Of a DNA stretch of 33,375 nt, positions 23,952-31,145 are shown one piece after another. Both the position numbers and the translations under genes were made by a program. The notes below the pieces were generated by a model. That model did no database searches. It was given only the letters and a program-made list of their open reading frames with translations, and was not told the origin of the DNA. The first letter of the stretch is position 1, and each line of letters opens with the position of its first letter. Source of the stretch: a virus; the IMG/VR virus record IMGVR_UViG_3300046791_000071, positions 1 to 33,375 of that record, one strand, 5' to 3'.

Positions 23952-23970
23952 ATCGGTAATCTTTACCGCT
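23952..23970. promoter_or_regulatory. Operator palindrome A
   Basis: ATCGGTAA-TCT-TTACCGCT: arms of eight bases with one mismatch and a 3-base centre. It lies eight bases upstream of the -35 box of promoter A and covers the TAA stop of the winged-helix gene 23963-24160. The same palindrome recurs at 31823-31841. Confidence 0.55.
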
Positions 23971-24160
23971 TCACCCGGTACGCTGGCACCACCTTGTCGC
24001 CCTGACGCTTCCCCACCCTTTCCCACTTCCCGGACTTTACCATATCTGAGGCGAAGGTGGAAATCCACGACCGACTGTGGGGGGTTTCCTTCATCATATC
24101 GGTGATGGACTCAGCGTTCTGGTCAATGATGACTTTTGGTATTTGGGCAGAGGCTTTCAT
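23963..24160 (-). CDS. Small winged-helix/HTH-like protein
   Basis: The 65-residue protein (MKASAQIPKVIIDQNAESIT at its start) ends in HSRSWISTFASDMVKSGKWERV plus GDKVVPAYRVKR, the recognition helix and wing pattern of small winged-helix proteins. A regulatory role is likely. The palindromic site next to its own stop codon suggests it could be the protein that binds there, although this is speculation. The ATG overlaps the exonuclease stop (TAATG). Confidence 0.6.
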   Translation of the reverse strand: MKASAQIPKVIIDQNAESITDMMKETPHSRSWISTFASDMVKSGKWERVGKRQGDKVVPAYRVKR

Positions 24161-24723
24161 TAGTACGCGCTGGCCCCCTTGTCCACCTTGTCGATCAGTG
24201 AGCGCACCCGGTCATAGACGGCCTCAAGCACCACCACATCAATCACACAATGCTCACAGATGTAGTCCATCGACTTCTTGTTTCCGTCGAGGGACGCCTT
24301 GAGCCAGTGGTCAAAGGCAACGGGAGTCTTGGAGACAGGTATCCCCAGGAAGGCTTGGAGGGCGCCAAGGGAGTTCCGGTGGAGGCGGAGGTGCCGCCAA
24401 GAGAGTGAGCAGGGGTCAACGAACTTCACCCATCGCAGGGCGGGCTTGAGCCCATACTTGAGACAGAGGGCGTTGAGGAACGGGCGGTCGAAGCGTGAGC
24501 CGTTGTGGGCTATAAGGATGTCGTACTTCTCAAGCGCGGCCATAGCCGCCACCACCATATCCTTATTATTACTTTTGTTCGTTTTCCACGAAGGGAACTG
24601 ATCCGCCCGGATGAGCTTAACGTCCTTCTTCTTCCCCTCGTATGGCATATGGGCGATACACAGAATGATGGCTGAGTCAGCGTTCAGCCCCGTCATCTCA
24701 AGATCGAAGACCCCGATTTTCAT
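24160..24723 (-). CDS. DnaQ/RNase H-like 3'-5' exonuclease
   Basis: The 187-residue enzyme has the DEDD motifs in order: D7-L-E9 (DLEMTGL), N74-x3-F78-D79 (HNGSRFDRPF) and a C-terminal Y154...H158...D162 (YICEHCVIDV). This is the layout of RNase H-like exonucleases of the YprB/DnaQ type, which remove 3' nucleotides with two metal ions. In phages such enzymes serve recombination, repair or host DNA breakdown. The start overlaps the stop of the 41-residue membrane gene (ATGA) and the stop overlaps the winged-helix start. Confidence 0.8.
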   Translation of the reverse strand: MKIGVFDLEMTGLNADSAIILCIAHMPYEGKKKDVKLIRADQFPSWKTNKSNNKDMVVAAMAALEKYDILIAHNGSRFDRPFLNALCLKYGLKPALRWVKFVDPCSLSWRHLRLHRNSLGALQAFLGIPVSKTPVAFDHWLKASLDGNKKSMDYICEHCVIDVVVLEAVYDRVRSLIDKVDKGASAY

Positions 24724-24845
24724 TTAGTCCTATTTGATTGTTTGAAATATCCCACCAACTCCCACAGTGCCCACGCCCCGCACACAATGAACCCAACTGC
24801 GAGGATGGTGAGGCAGAGGAGGAGGATGAAGTCGATTAAGTCCAC
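24720..24845 (-). CDS. 41-residue single-span membrane protein, GTG start
   Basis: Translation of the gap between the exonuclease and the Pro-rich membrane gene gives MDLIDFILLLCLTILAVGFI, then VCGAWALWELVGYFKQSNRTK: one span and a basic tail. GTG 24845 overlaps the upstream stop by one base (TAGTG), and the TGA stop overlaps the exonuclease ATG (ATGA). Exact coupling at both ends is strong evidence for a gene despite the length. It may belong to the lysis group with 24845-25138 and 25138-25527. Confidence 0.65.
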   Translation of the reverse strand: MDLIDFILLLCLTILAVGFIVCGAWALWELVGYFKQSNRTK

Positions 24846-25138
24846 TACGCACACATCTTCCAGTATGCCGCCGCCATCAACATCAGTGCCGCCGCTATAC
24901 CGGCCTTCATTGGGAACTTGAGCCTAAACGGAATCTTCCCCTCGTGTACCTCCTTGTTCTCAATCACCCCCGCCATTCGCTCGGTATCCTTGTTGACCGC
25001 ATCAATCCACTCATCCTCAGTCTTGAACGGCCAGTAGTAGGGACGAGGGGGTGGGGTCTCGGGAACCTTGTCGAGTTCAACGAGGGGTGGCTTTGACTTC
25101 TTGGAGAGTGGGGTGGTGCCGAAGGTGGGGACTTCCAT
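24845..25138 (-). CDS. Tail-anchored membrane protein, possible lysis partner
   Basis: The 97-residue protein has a Pro/Lys-rich N-terminus (KSKPPLVELDKVPETPPPRP in part), a charged helix (EDEWIDAVNKDTERMAGVIEN) and one C-terminal span (about 77-95, MKAGIAAALMLMAAAYW). The reverse layout of a usual holin suggests a pinholin/antiholin-like or spanin-like role. The gene follows the M15 endolysin with a one-base TAATG overlap, typical of lysis cassettes. The function is inferred from that neighbour. Confidence 0.6.
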   Translation of the reverse strand: MEVPTFGTTPLSKKSKPPLVELDKVPETPPPRPYYWPFKTEDEWIDAVNKDTERMAGVIENKEVHEGKIPFRLKFPMKAGIAAALMLMAAAYWKMCA

Positions 25139-25527
25139 TATTTATCCTCATTGACTAGCTGGATGTGGATGTGGCAATTCGGCTTTAAGCAGGCTTCCAG
25201 AAAAATCTTGAATTCCCCTGGGTGGTACGTCCTCAAAGTTCTGGCAATCATACCCGCCAATTCCGTAGCCACCGTAGCCGGTAAATCATTCCCGCGGAAA
25301 TCCAACGCCTCACCCATCCCAGACTTACAATTCTGGGGATAGTGCCTAGACCCTAGTCCGTGTGGCCCCGTCTTGGGATCACCCTCACACCCGGAGGTGA
25401 CTACGAGGTTCTTCCCCGTGATCCCATAGTCCTTCATTGTGTCGTCGTAGACTTGGGCGATCAATGGGAGGACTTCCAGGAGTTCTGGGTGGACGTTCTT
25501 GATGTCGGCGCCTGATTTCACTATCAC
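25138..25527 (-). CDS. M15-type peptidase endolysin (GTG start)
   Basis: The 129-residue enzyme resembles small M15 DD-/L,D-type peptidases that cut cross-bridges of peptidoglycan. Visible zinc ligands are H62 in SRHY, D76 in ALDFR and H119/H121 in CHIHIQ, in the expected order and spacing. No signal peptide is present, so a holin or another route is needed to reach the wall. GTG 25527 is fixed by an AAGGAG site six bases upstream and by a GTGA overlap with the methyltransferase stop. The two small membrane genes downstream make a plausible lysis cassette. Confidence 0.8.
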   Translation of the reverse strand: MIVKSGADIKNVHPELLEVLPLIAQVYDDTMKDYGITGKNLVVTSGCEGDPKTGPHGLGSRHYPQNCKSGMGEALDFRGNDLPATVATELAGMIARTLRTYHPGEFKIFLEACLKPNCHIHIQLVNEDK

Positions 25528-26168
25528 TTGTTTCTCCTTGCGAGAATATATATGGACAACCCCAAAAGGTCTGTTAGTGAGGTATGATAACTCTGCCCCC
25601 TCAATAGACTTAGGGGAAGTGTAATTGGTGATCTCAATATATTCACCCAGTCCCTTCGGATGCCAGCCTCCAATATCTCACACGATGGGAGCAGAGTGTT
25701 GACGAGGTGGTGGAGCGGGAGGGATGCGCGATGCTCTATGCCATCATAGAATGAGGGCGGCCACTTCCTGAATATCCGGTGGCTAGGTACCTCAATGTAG
25801 ATCACCCCACCACGCACCAACCTCCTGGCGGAGAGAGCGAGTATCTCTAGCGCATCGTAGTATTGGAAGTGTTCGAGGGTGTTGGACAGGATCACCGCGT
25901 GGAATAACGGTGGCAGTCCCCCTAACACCGCCTTACCATCAAAAGTTCCCAAGTCCACAAGAATATGTTCGTCGATACACTTGAGGTCATTGAGGGAGTT
26001 GGGCTCCCTCCCATCCACCTCGTACCCCGGCTTCTCTACCCCCACATACACACAGTCGGGGATATACTTCTTGGTGATGGACGGGGATTTGAAGCCACAC
26101 CCCACATCGAGAATCATTGGGGCCGCAGGGAGGTGGGGGATGATCTTGCGGATGCGGAGGGGGATCAT
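25524..26168 (-). CDS. Class I SAM-dependent methyltransferase
   Basis: The 214-residue enzyme has motif I DVGCG at 21-25, an acidic residue ending the second strand (VGVE45), a later ILVDLGTF strand and AVILSNTLEHF (91-101), the post-I pattern of Methyltransf_11/23 enzymes. ATG 26168 is chosen over GTG 26195 because it overlaps the stop of the 32-residue membrane gene (ATGA). No DNA-methylase NPPY/DPPY motif is present, so a small molecule or glycan is the likelier target. The gene directly follows a membrane glycosyltransferase, which supports envelope-glycan modification by inference. Confidence 0.75.
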   Translation of the reverse strand: MIPLRIRKIIPHLPAAPMILDVGCGFKSPSITKKYIPDCVYVGVEKPGYEVDGREPNSLNDLKCIDEHILVDLGTFDGKAVLGGLPPLFHAVILSNTLEHFQYYDALEILALSARRLVRGGVIYIEVPSHRIFRKWPPSFYDGIEHRASLPLHHLVNTLLPSCEILEAGIRRDWVNILRSPITLPLSLLRGQSYHTSLTDLLGLSIYILARRNK

Positions 26169-26263
26169 TCGTCCTCGTCGTTTGTTATATGCCACAGTAA
26201 AACATACCCAGCGATAACCAGCGCGAGAATGAGGATCACAATGATGAGGATGGCGACAATCAT
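26165..26263 (-). CDS. 32-residue membrane microprotein between glycosyltransferase and methyltransferase
   Basis: The product is MIVAILIIVILILALVIAGY, then VLLWHITNDEDE: one long span and an acidic tail. The ATG overlaps the glycosyltransferase stop and the TGA overlaps the methyltransferase start, both as ATGA. The tight coupling on both sides makes it a credible gene that would be missed by length filters. A subunit or small flippase-like helper of the neighbouring envelope enzymes is possible. Confidence 0.6.
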   Translation of the reverse strand: MIVAILIIVILILALVIAGYVLLWHITNDEDE

Positions 26264-27591
26264 CTCACCACCTCCCACAATCTTACATTCCCAAACTCGC
26301 GAGTTTGACCAAACGTAAATACCGGCCTGAGTGGAAGCCCATCAGAGTACCCACCACGCCACTTGTAGATCGCGGAGAGAATGGTGCTGTCGTTGTCTAT
26401 GATGTGGGTGATTTGGCGGTAGTCGAGGTATCTGGCGAGACTGTCCCCGGTGATGTACGGATGAACTTCATCGTTGACCAGACCGTCGAGGTTGAATACC
26501 ATCCCACGCGAATAATACCCCACCACCCCGGCGTTGAATGAGCCGTACATCCCAAGTGGGAGTGATCTTGCCGCCCGAAGGTTGAGGGCGTTGATGGGGT
26601 AGGGTGGGGATGAGAACAACGTGGTGACGTTGAGGGCAACAACCGCCACAACTACCCCGCCGATCACCGGGAGCCATCTACCGCGCACATCGAACATTTG
26701 CGAGAGTCCAAACAGGAACAGCGGGGCGATGGCAATAACGTGCCAAGTCTGCACCCACTCCAACATCCCTAGGGCTACTACCAGTGCTAGCATCACTGCC
26801 CCTGCAACCCACCGGCGAGACCCTACCACGCCGACGAGGGCGGCTACCACGTATAGTCCACCCGCACTCACACCCATTACGAGTGATGCTAGTTGACCCA
26901 TCCCCCGCCGAAAGAGTCCAACGGGATCGTAGAAGTGTGACCAGTGAGCCTTCATCGCGGCACTTGAGGATGCAACACCGCCGGATACCAAAAGGTTCCA
27001 CCCCACGAGAGAGAATAGCCCGATGGCACCACCGACAAGGAGTGATCTATGGCGGGTGTAGTACCACGCCACCACCACCAGTAGGGCCGCCTCCGGCCTA
27101 GCAAGTACGCACAGTGCGGCAAGCACTCCCACCGCCCTCGTCCTCCCGCTACGCAAGGCCACCCACCCGACCGCCAAGAGGAACATCAATAGTCCCGATT
27201 CCATCCCACTCACCGTACTCAGCATCACCCCGGTTGACCCAACAATGAGGGTAAGGGCTAGGTGTTGTGCGGGGGACTCTAGTGTAGTCCACACCAACAC
27301 CAAGGCCAAGACGCTCATCACGAAACAAAGGGTGATGGCTCCCGCTAGACCACCCGGCACCAGTGCGAGAATGAATCCCCAAAGTGGTTGATACCCAGTG
27401 GTGGATGTTATACCGTCAAACGAGGACGCCCACGGTAAATGTTGCGCGATGGAGAGGTAGTAGAATGTGTCATCTGGGGCGTATGGTATCCGTTGCGACT
27501 CAGGCAATGATAGCACGTAGGTGGAGAACACGAATAGCACACCGATGGCTAACGCGGAGATGGTGCTGTATATGGACTTTGGGTAGGTCAT
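26260..27591 (-). CDS. Polytopic GT-C-like membrane glycosyltransferase
   Basis: The 443-residue protein has roughly ten hydrophobic spans. After the first span comes PDDTFYYLSIAQHLP (39-53), the loop Asp-Asp pair typical of GT-C enzymes that use lipid-phosphate sugars, then GITSTTGYQPLWG (60-72), a pattern of bacterial membrane glycosyltransferases of this type. A ~110-residue extracytoplasmic C-terminal domain follows. Phage-encoded GT-C enzymes such as the Gtr serotype-converting proteins decorate surface polysaccharide and block re-infection. That role is inferred here. It is flanked by ATGA overlaps with 27588-28019 and the 32-residue gene. Confidence 0.75.
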   Translation of the reverse strand: MTYPKSIYSTISALAIGVLFVFSTYVLSLPESQRIPYAPDDTFYYLSIAQHLPWASSFDGITSTTGYQPLWGFILALVPGGLAGAITLCFVMSVLALVLVWTTLESPAQHLALTLIVGSTGVMLSTVSGMESGLLMFLLAVGWVALRSGRTRAVGVLAALCVLARPEAALLVVVAWYYTRHRSLLVGGAIGLFSLVGWNLLVSGGVASSSAAMKAHWSHFYDPVGLFRRGMGQLASLVMGVSAGGLYVVAALVGVVGSRRWVAGAVMLALVVALGMLEWVQTWHVIAIAPLFLFGLSQMFDVRGRWLPVIGGVVVAVVALNVTTLFSSPPYPINALNLRAARSLPLGMYGSFNAGVVGYYSRGMVFNLDGLVNDEVHPYITGDSLARYLDYRQITHIIDNDSTILSAIYKWRGGYSDGLPLRPVFTFGQTREFGNVRLWEVVR

Positions 27592-28019
27592 TCAGATATG
27601 ATAAACTTGTGTCCCGGCAGTCTCTTGATGTGTCCTAGCCTCGCTAGATCACGTAGGGCGCATTGGACCTGGTACCTCGTCATCGCCATCCCCATCTTCT
27701 TGCTCACCCTCTCACACTCCAACGAGGTCATCCCCTCAATATCGGAACATTTGGAGAGAATCACAAGTATCCTCTTACGCATACTTTTGGGGAATCCACC
27801 AGCAACAGTGTCCCGTGGGAACAGGAGGCGGTAGTATTTGCGTGTAGGGTTAGCCTTGCTCCCGGCGTATTTCTCATCCCACCTAGCCCCCGCCTTGGCC
27901 CACCCATAGAAGTATTCACACGCTAACCCTTTAGTGGCACATCTAGCATTGTTGGGACATCCCGCACAGGGGAACAGGTCTGAGCCTGGGAGGGCTGATT
28001 GTGGGGTGGGATCAGCCAT
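27588..28019 (-). CDS. Zinc-binding winged-helix-like regulator
   Basis: The 143-residue protein has a Cys cluster C18-x2-C21-x5-C27-x6-C34 leading into ACEYFYGWAKAGARWDEKYAG and a KYY pair, then a winged-helix-like part (ILVILSKCSDIEGMTSLECERVS...YQVQCALRDLARLGHIKRL). The Cys-aromatic module and the order Cys block then HTH are shared with 18006-18650, so the two are probably paralogues. A DNA-binding regulator is likely. The ATG overlaps the upstream stop by eight bases. Confidence 0.65.
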   Translation of the reverse strand: MADPTPQSALPGSDLFPCAGCPNNARCATKGLACEYFYGWAKAGARWDEKYAGSKANPTRKYYRLLFPRDTVAGGFPKSMRKRILVILSKCSDIEGMTSLECERVSKKMGMAMTRYQVQCALRDLARLGHIKRLPGHKFIISE

Positions 28020-28662
28020 CCTTCTTCTTCAGCGATTCGCGGTAGTCGGCGTAGGTGGGGTACTTGTCTACAATGTCAGGCACCATAGACATCGTTTGAC
28101 CGGGCGGTATAGTCTTGAGTTTCGCCATCGCAAACCCCCGCTCCTCCGCCTTCTCCTCCCGTCCAGCCATTTCAGCAAGCGCGGCCTCCGCTCGTTTCAC
28201 CACACCATCCATAGACGCGGCGTAGATAGCATTGGCCCGACAGGATGAACAGCCAACCCCCTCCCGCATCTTGTCGCGGACGGCTACTAAACATTCAAGG
28301 GCACAATAGTAAATACCCGGTGAATCTGGGAATAGTTTAGCAAGATTGACCGCTTGCATCCTCAATTGCTCATCAGACACCCCCTCGATTGGGGGAGTCT
28401 GCGCGGTGGTGGGGGTGGTGTTGATGAGGTTATACCCTGTACCGCCACACCGCTCACATTGCTCCTGCTTGGGGTTCATCTCCGTTCCTCTCGGGGAGTA
28501 GTACCAACCATTCCCCGCACAATCAGGACACTCCCCCCTCTGCGCGGTGTTTTCCATCTGGAGGATTTCGGAGATAAAGTTCTCCGCTGAAAGTCGCGTC
28601 TTGAAAAGACCGCCCTTAAAGCCATTGAAGATTTTTTGTTTTGCTTTCTCACTTAACGGCAT
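28012..28662 (-). CDS. DnaJ-type zinc-finger protein
   Basis: The 216-residue protein carries two CxxCxGxG motifs, CPDCAGNG (45-52) and CERCGGTG (69-76), the paired repeats of the DnaJ central domain, which bind one zinc. No J domain (HPD) is present. A further CSSC near residue 138 sits in a helical region. The C-terminus is charged (ESLKKKDG). Phages often encode such free-standing zinc modules, with unknown targets. An AAAGGAG site lies about seven bases before the ATG. Confidence 0.65.
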   Translation of the reverse strand: MPLSEKAKQKIFNGFKGGLFKTRLSAENFISEILQMENTAQRGECPDCAGNGWYYSPRGTEMNPKQEQCERCGGTGYNLINTTPTTAQTPPIEGVSDEQLRMQAVNLAKLFPDSPGIYYCALECLVAVRDKMREGVGCSSCRANAIYAASMDGVVKRAEAALAEMAGREEKAEERGFAMAKLKTIPPGQTMSMVPDIVDKYPTYADYRESLKKKDG

Positions 28663-28766
28663 CGCGTTCTCCTTTCTCTTCGAGAATATTCTACACCTGC
28701 GGCAAGTCCAATGATGAATCCGAGACAGAACAAGATTGCGGCCCCCACCATATCATCTGCGCTCAT
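28653..28766 (-). CDS. 37-residue single-span membrane protein
   Basis: The product is MSADDMVGAAILFCLGFIIG, then LAAGVEYSRRERRTRCR: one Gly-containing span and an Arg-rich tail, orientation tail-in by the positive-inside rule. ATG 28766 forms an ATGA overlap with the preceding gene; an open extension to 28856 is only a shadow of that gene. The stop lies inside the start region of the DnaJ-type gene (10-base overlap). Function unknown. Confidence 0.6.
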   Translation of the reverse strand: MSADDMVGAAILFCLGFIIGLAAGVEYSRRERRTRCR

Positions 28767-29614
28767 TCTGCATCCCCCTCTCGGTTCGGTGGGGTGGGGG
28801 TGTAGGGGTATCGGGTCACAGGCCCGCACTCTACAGGGACGGGACAGTTCCGACACTGTCCGTCACAGTCTGGCGAGTGGCCCGGTACTGCGTGGGAAAA
28901 GGTTTCCACGTAGAACTGTTCTCCGCACGCATCACATTGCCAAATTTCAGCACCACACCATTCCTTGTGTTCAAAGCCATCAGCAACTCCGCAGGAACAT
29001 CCATTACTCATATCTTCTCCCCCCTCTCGGTTCGGTGGGGTGGCATCAGCACCCTCCGGTTTGGATTCGTAGAATTGGCGGGCGGCGATTAGGCCATCCC
29101 TGAATTCCGATACAAGCTCATCGGCATCCAATTTATCAAGACTAAACTCGCGCATTAGGACATCTCGCTTTTCGTTGCACATCCGATCAATGTCCTCATC
29201 CGTCAACATCTTCCTCGCGGTACTCACCGGGGAAGGGACAACGTCAACCTTGCAGATTGTGTTTATCCCCATCGCGTCAGCCATCTCCTGAAAACAGGCG
29301 GGACAGATAATACCATTCGGCGAGCCGTTGACTTTGTTAAATATTTCGTTTGGCGTGAACCACGTTGGATTCTTGCCGCCGCATCGCCCACATCGGCCCT
29401 CCAGGTGATTCCCAATCTCACTCCCCCCCGTGTTGGATGAGGGTGCGGAACCGGCGCGGGTGTTCCACGCTTTTAACGCCTTCGGCCAAATCAGATGCCT
29501 TCGACCCTCCACGCCGCATTTACCACATCGGACAAAAGCCTGACCCGTACTCATATCGCATTGCCGCGTGCAATCTTCACACCCACAGAACGGACACGGC
29601 TTCACTTCATCCAT
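28763..29614 (-). CDS. Multi-zinc-ribbon protein with Lar-like N-terminus
   Basis: The 283-residue product opens with VKPCPFCGCEDC..., CGKCGVEGRR and a KALKAWNTR end, the signature of Lar-like (restriction-alleviation-type) zinc ribbons. A second ribbon follows (GRCGRCGGKNPTWF ... GIICPACFQEMADAMG), then a Cys-rich C-terminus with several CxC/CxxC pairs. The linker TPPNREG occurs twice, once before the last module and once at the end. ATG 29614 is chosen from an eight-base overlap with the upstream stop. True Lar shields against type I restriction; whether this mosaic does so is unknown. Confidence 0.65.
   Translation of the reverse strand: MDEVKPCPFCGCEDCTRQCDMSTGQAFVRCGKCGVEGRRHLIWPKALKAWNTRAGSAPSSNTGGSEIGNHLEGRCGRCGGKNPTWFTPNEIFNKVNGSPNGIICPACFQEMADAMGINTICKVDVVPSPVSTARKMLTDEDIDRMCNEKRDVLMREFSLDKLDADELVSEFRDGLIAARQFYESKPEGADATPPNREGGEDMSNGCSCGVADGFEHKEWCGAEIWQCDACGEQFYVETFSHAVPGHSPDCDGQCRNCPVPVECGPVTRYPYTPTPPNREGDAE
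28774..28797 (-). repeat. Linker repeat, copy 2 (24 bp)
   Basis: Perfect 24-bp repeat of 29020-29043. On the minus strand it encodes the TPPNREG linker at the end of the multi-zinc gene. Confidence 0.7.
29020..29043 (-). repeat. Linker repeat, copy 1 (24 bp)
   Basis: Perfect 24-bp match to 28774-28797, encoding TPPNREG between zinc modules. A diverged version (PTANEKG) ends the upstream gene near 29630. Confidence 0.7.
29428..29456 (-). repeat. Linker repeat B, copy 2
   Basis: This 29-bp stretch matches 30137-30165 at 27 positions. On the minus strand it encodes the Ser/Gly-rich linker AGSAPSSNTGG of the multi-zinc protein. Confidence 0.65.
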
Positions 29615-30350
29615 TGTCTTTCCCTTTCTCGTTGGCGGTGGGGTCGTAGGGGGCGGGGAGCGGCATCCACGCGGCAACGAGTTGATCGTCGCGGGTGAGG
29701 TGGCGCAACGACCAATGCGGGTCATCGTCGGTCTGATACCACGCCACATCGCAACCAGTTTCCGTTCGGGGTGGGTATTCATAGACCAAGTAATGCCCAT
29801 CATACTCCGGCTTTTCCTCTGGCCACTTTCTCCACCCTACGGCGGGTTCGGAGGTTTGGCGAAAGGCGAGTGGAATGTTATCAATCGTTCGAATTGGAGG
29901 GTGTAGGCGTGCATACGCAAGGTGCGATGCTTTGCTTGAAATCAGAGCGCGCCTCAACTCCTCTACCGCCCAACTTCTGCACGAACATCCGATTTCGTGT
30001 CTTCCTTCACGATGGATGCAGAAAAATGTCGGCTTATCTACCGCTTCGTTATATAACTTCTGGAAATCGGGCCGCCGCTCTACATTGCCAATCTCTATGT
30101 GTGCATCAGCCTCCGCATACGTGCCCCCCGCCCCCTCCGTGGTGGATGAGGATGCGGAACCGGCGGTGAAAGCGTCATATACGTCCGTATAGTGGACAGA
30201 ATGTCGGTCAACACCTATCCCTTCCACGCGGAACACATTGTCCGCATATTCCCTCGCCTTCATCTCCGCGTCCATTTCGTTCCTCGTCATTTTCTCCCTC
30301 AGTCCTAATTGTTCTACATCGGTGTCGATGGGGACGATGGGGTCATTCAT
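29607..30350 (-). CDS. DUF551-containing modular protein
   Basis: The 247-residue protein ends in a DUF551 domain (about 172-235: GWRKWPEEKPEYDGHYLVYEY in part, then VAWY and VAAWMPLP). This domain is common in Ea22-type accessory proteins of lambdoid and other phages, with unknown function. The N-terminal part is charged, followed by a Ser/Thr/Gly linker (AGSASSSTTEGAGG) and a small Cys/His region (CIHREGRHEIGCSC). It overlaps neighbours by eight bases at each end. The linker DNA recurs in the next gene, suggesting module shuffling. Confidence 0.65.
   Translation of the reverse strand: MNDPIVPIDTDVEQLGLREKMTRNEMDAEMKAREYADNVFRVEGIGVDRHSVHYTDVYDAFTAGSASSSTTEGAGGTYAEADAHIEIGNVERRPDFQKLYNEAVDKPTFFCIHREGRHEIGCSCRSWAVEELRRALISSKASHLAYARLHPPIRTIDNIPLAFRQTSEPAVGWRKWPEEKPEYDGHYLVYEYPPRTETGCDVAWYQTDDDPHWSLRHLTRDDQLVAAWMPLPAPYDPTANEKGKDNG
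30137..30165 (-). repeat. Linker repeat B, copy 1
   Basis: 27 of 29 bases match 29428-29456. It encodes AGSASSSTTEG in the DUF551 protein, so adjacent genes share a linker at DNA level. Confidence 0.65.
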
Positions 30351-30525
30351 CGTTGTCCCCCGGTATATGTTCTTCGCAGTAATAACCGTGGCCTATTTGT
30401 GTGAGTTCGCCAAGATAGAACAGGCTCTTACACTTCACACACATTCCGGCCAGTCCATCGACCCACGCCTGGATGATGGCCTCCTCACGCTTGCCATCCT
30501 CGTACAGGGACTCATCGGTACTCAT
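30343..30525 (-). CDS. Small zinc-ribbon-like protein
   Basis: This is a 60-residue protein with a C29-x2-C32 pair and a later HGYYCEEH segment, enough for one zinc site. The ends are acidic. It starts six bases after the Cys-rich exported gene and overlaps the DUF551 gene by eight bases. No ribosome site is clear. Function unknown. Confidence 0.55.
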   Translation of the reverse strand: MSTDESLYEDGKREEAIIQAWVDGLAGMCVKCKSLFYLGELTQIGHGYYCEEHIPGDNDE

Positions 30526-30531
30526 GTCAAG

Positions 30532-30765
30532 TCACTGTGAGCAGTATGTGGCGCAATTCGTTCCGCGCCCATTGTCGAGGACACAGCTCTTGTTCCCCTC
30601 GGCGTTATTGCTCCCATCTGGGTTAATGGCCGACCTGGAACAATCACACACCGCCGCACACCTACTACCCCTGAGTGCCGTGGGGACAGGTTCCACGAGC
30701 TTGTAGACGCTCCCCAATATACTTACGATGGAGGTGAACGATACCGCGATGAGTAAGGTTTTCAT
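30532..30765 (-). CDS. Exported or membrane-anchored Cys-rich small protein
   Basis: The 77-residue product has an N-terminal hydrophobic segment (TLLIAVSFTSIVSILGSVY) acting as signal or anchor, then a mature part with six cysteines (C36, C40, C42, C61, C71, C75), likely disulfide-bonded outside the cytoplasm. ATG 30765 overlaps the stop of the thioredoxin-like gene (ATGA), which rules out the longer open frame. Being coupled to an exported thioredoxin-like protein suggests that protein handles its disulfides. No family recognised. Confidence 0.6.
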   Translation of the reverse strand: MKTLLIAVSFTSIVSILGSVYKLVEPVPTALRGSRCAAVCDCSRSAINPDGSNNAEGNKSCVLDNGRGTNCATYCSQ

Positions 30766-31145
30766 TTTGCACCTGTTGGTTGGAAGGTTGAATCGAGTTC
30801 CCCCTGCCACATCCACACAATCTTGCCGCCCTTGATCTGGATTGTCAGCGGGACGTTGTTTAGTTGATTGGCTAACATAAACTCTTGGGCCTCGCTCGGA
30901 TCACCCCCACAGTCAAGGCAGATGGTGGTGACGTTGTGCCCGGTCTCGATGAGTGTATTGATTGACGTGAATGAGGCGATACAGTGAGGGCACGTTGAGG
31001 TAAAGATGAAGATGTACCCATTGCCCATTGAGTCGGCGTAGGGTTTGAGTGCGCCGATGTCGGGGAGGGTGTTGGTGGGGACGACCAAGCCGACGATTAC
31101 CGCGGCGGCCACGAGGACTGAAGTGAGTATTACTAAAAACTTCAT
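30762..31145 (-). CDS. Membrane-anchored thioredoxin-like protein (CPHC)
   Basis: The 127-residue protein has an N-terminal anchor (about 3-22) and a thioredoxin fold: strand YIFIFTSTCPHC with active-site C52-P-H-C55, a second CLDC pair (77-80), cis-proline V98-P99 and a final strand pair (TIQIKGGKIVWMWQG). The CPHC motif matches the DsbA active site, favouring an oxidising role; the TlpA/ResA-like brevity and anchor suggest work in the periplasm. It is coupled by ATGA to the lipoprotein before it and the Cys-rich protein after it. Confidence 0.8.
   Translation of the reverse strand: MKFLVILTSVLVAAAVIVGLVVPTNTLPDIGALKPYADSMGNGYIFIFTSTCPHCIASFTSINTLIETGHNVTTICLDCGGDPSEAQEFMLANQLNNVPLTIQIKGGKIVWMWQGELDSTFQPTGAK

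Noticed and set aside
23774-24068. Longer versions of the small genes at 23582 and 23781
   Set aside because: The extensions run through a promoter, a palindrome and neighbouring genes; the short starts fit the promoter and gene spacing.
30514-30520. Fifth copy of the ATCGGTA half-site
   Set aside because: It lies in the first codons of the gene 30343-30525 without palindrome or usable promoter; probably chance, although the position resembles half-site A2.
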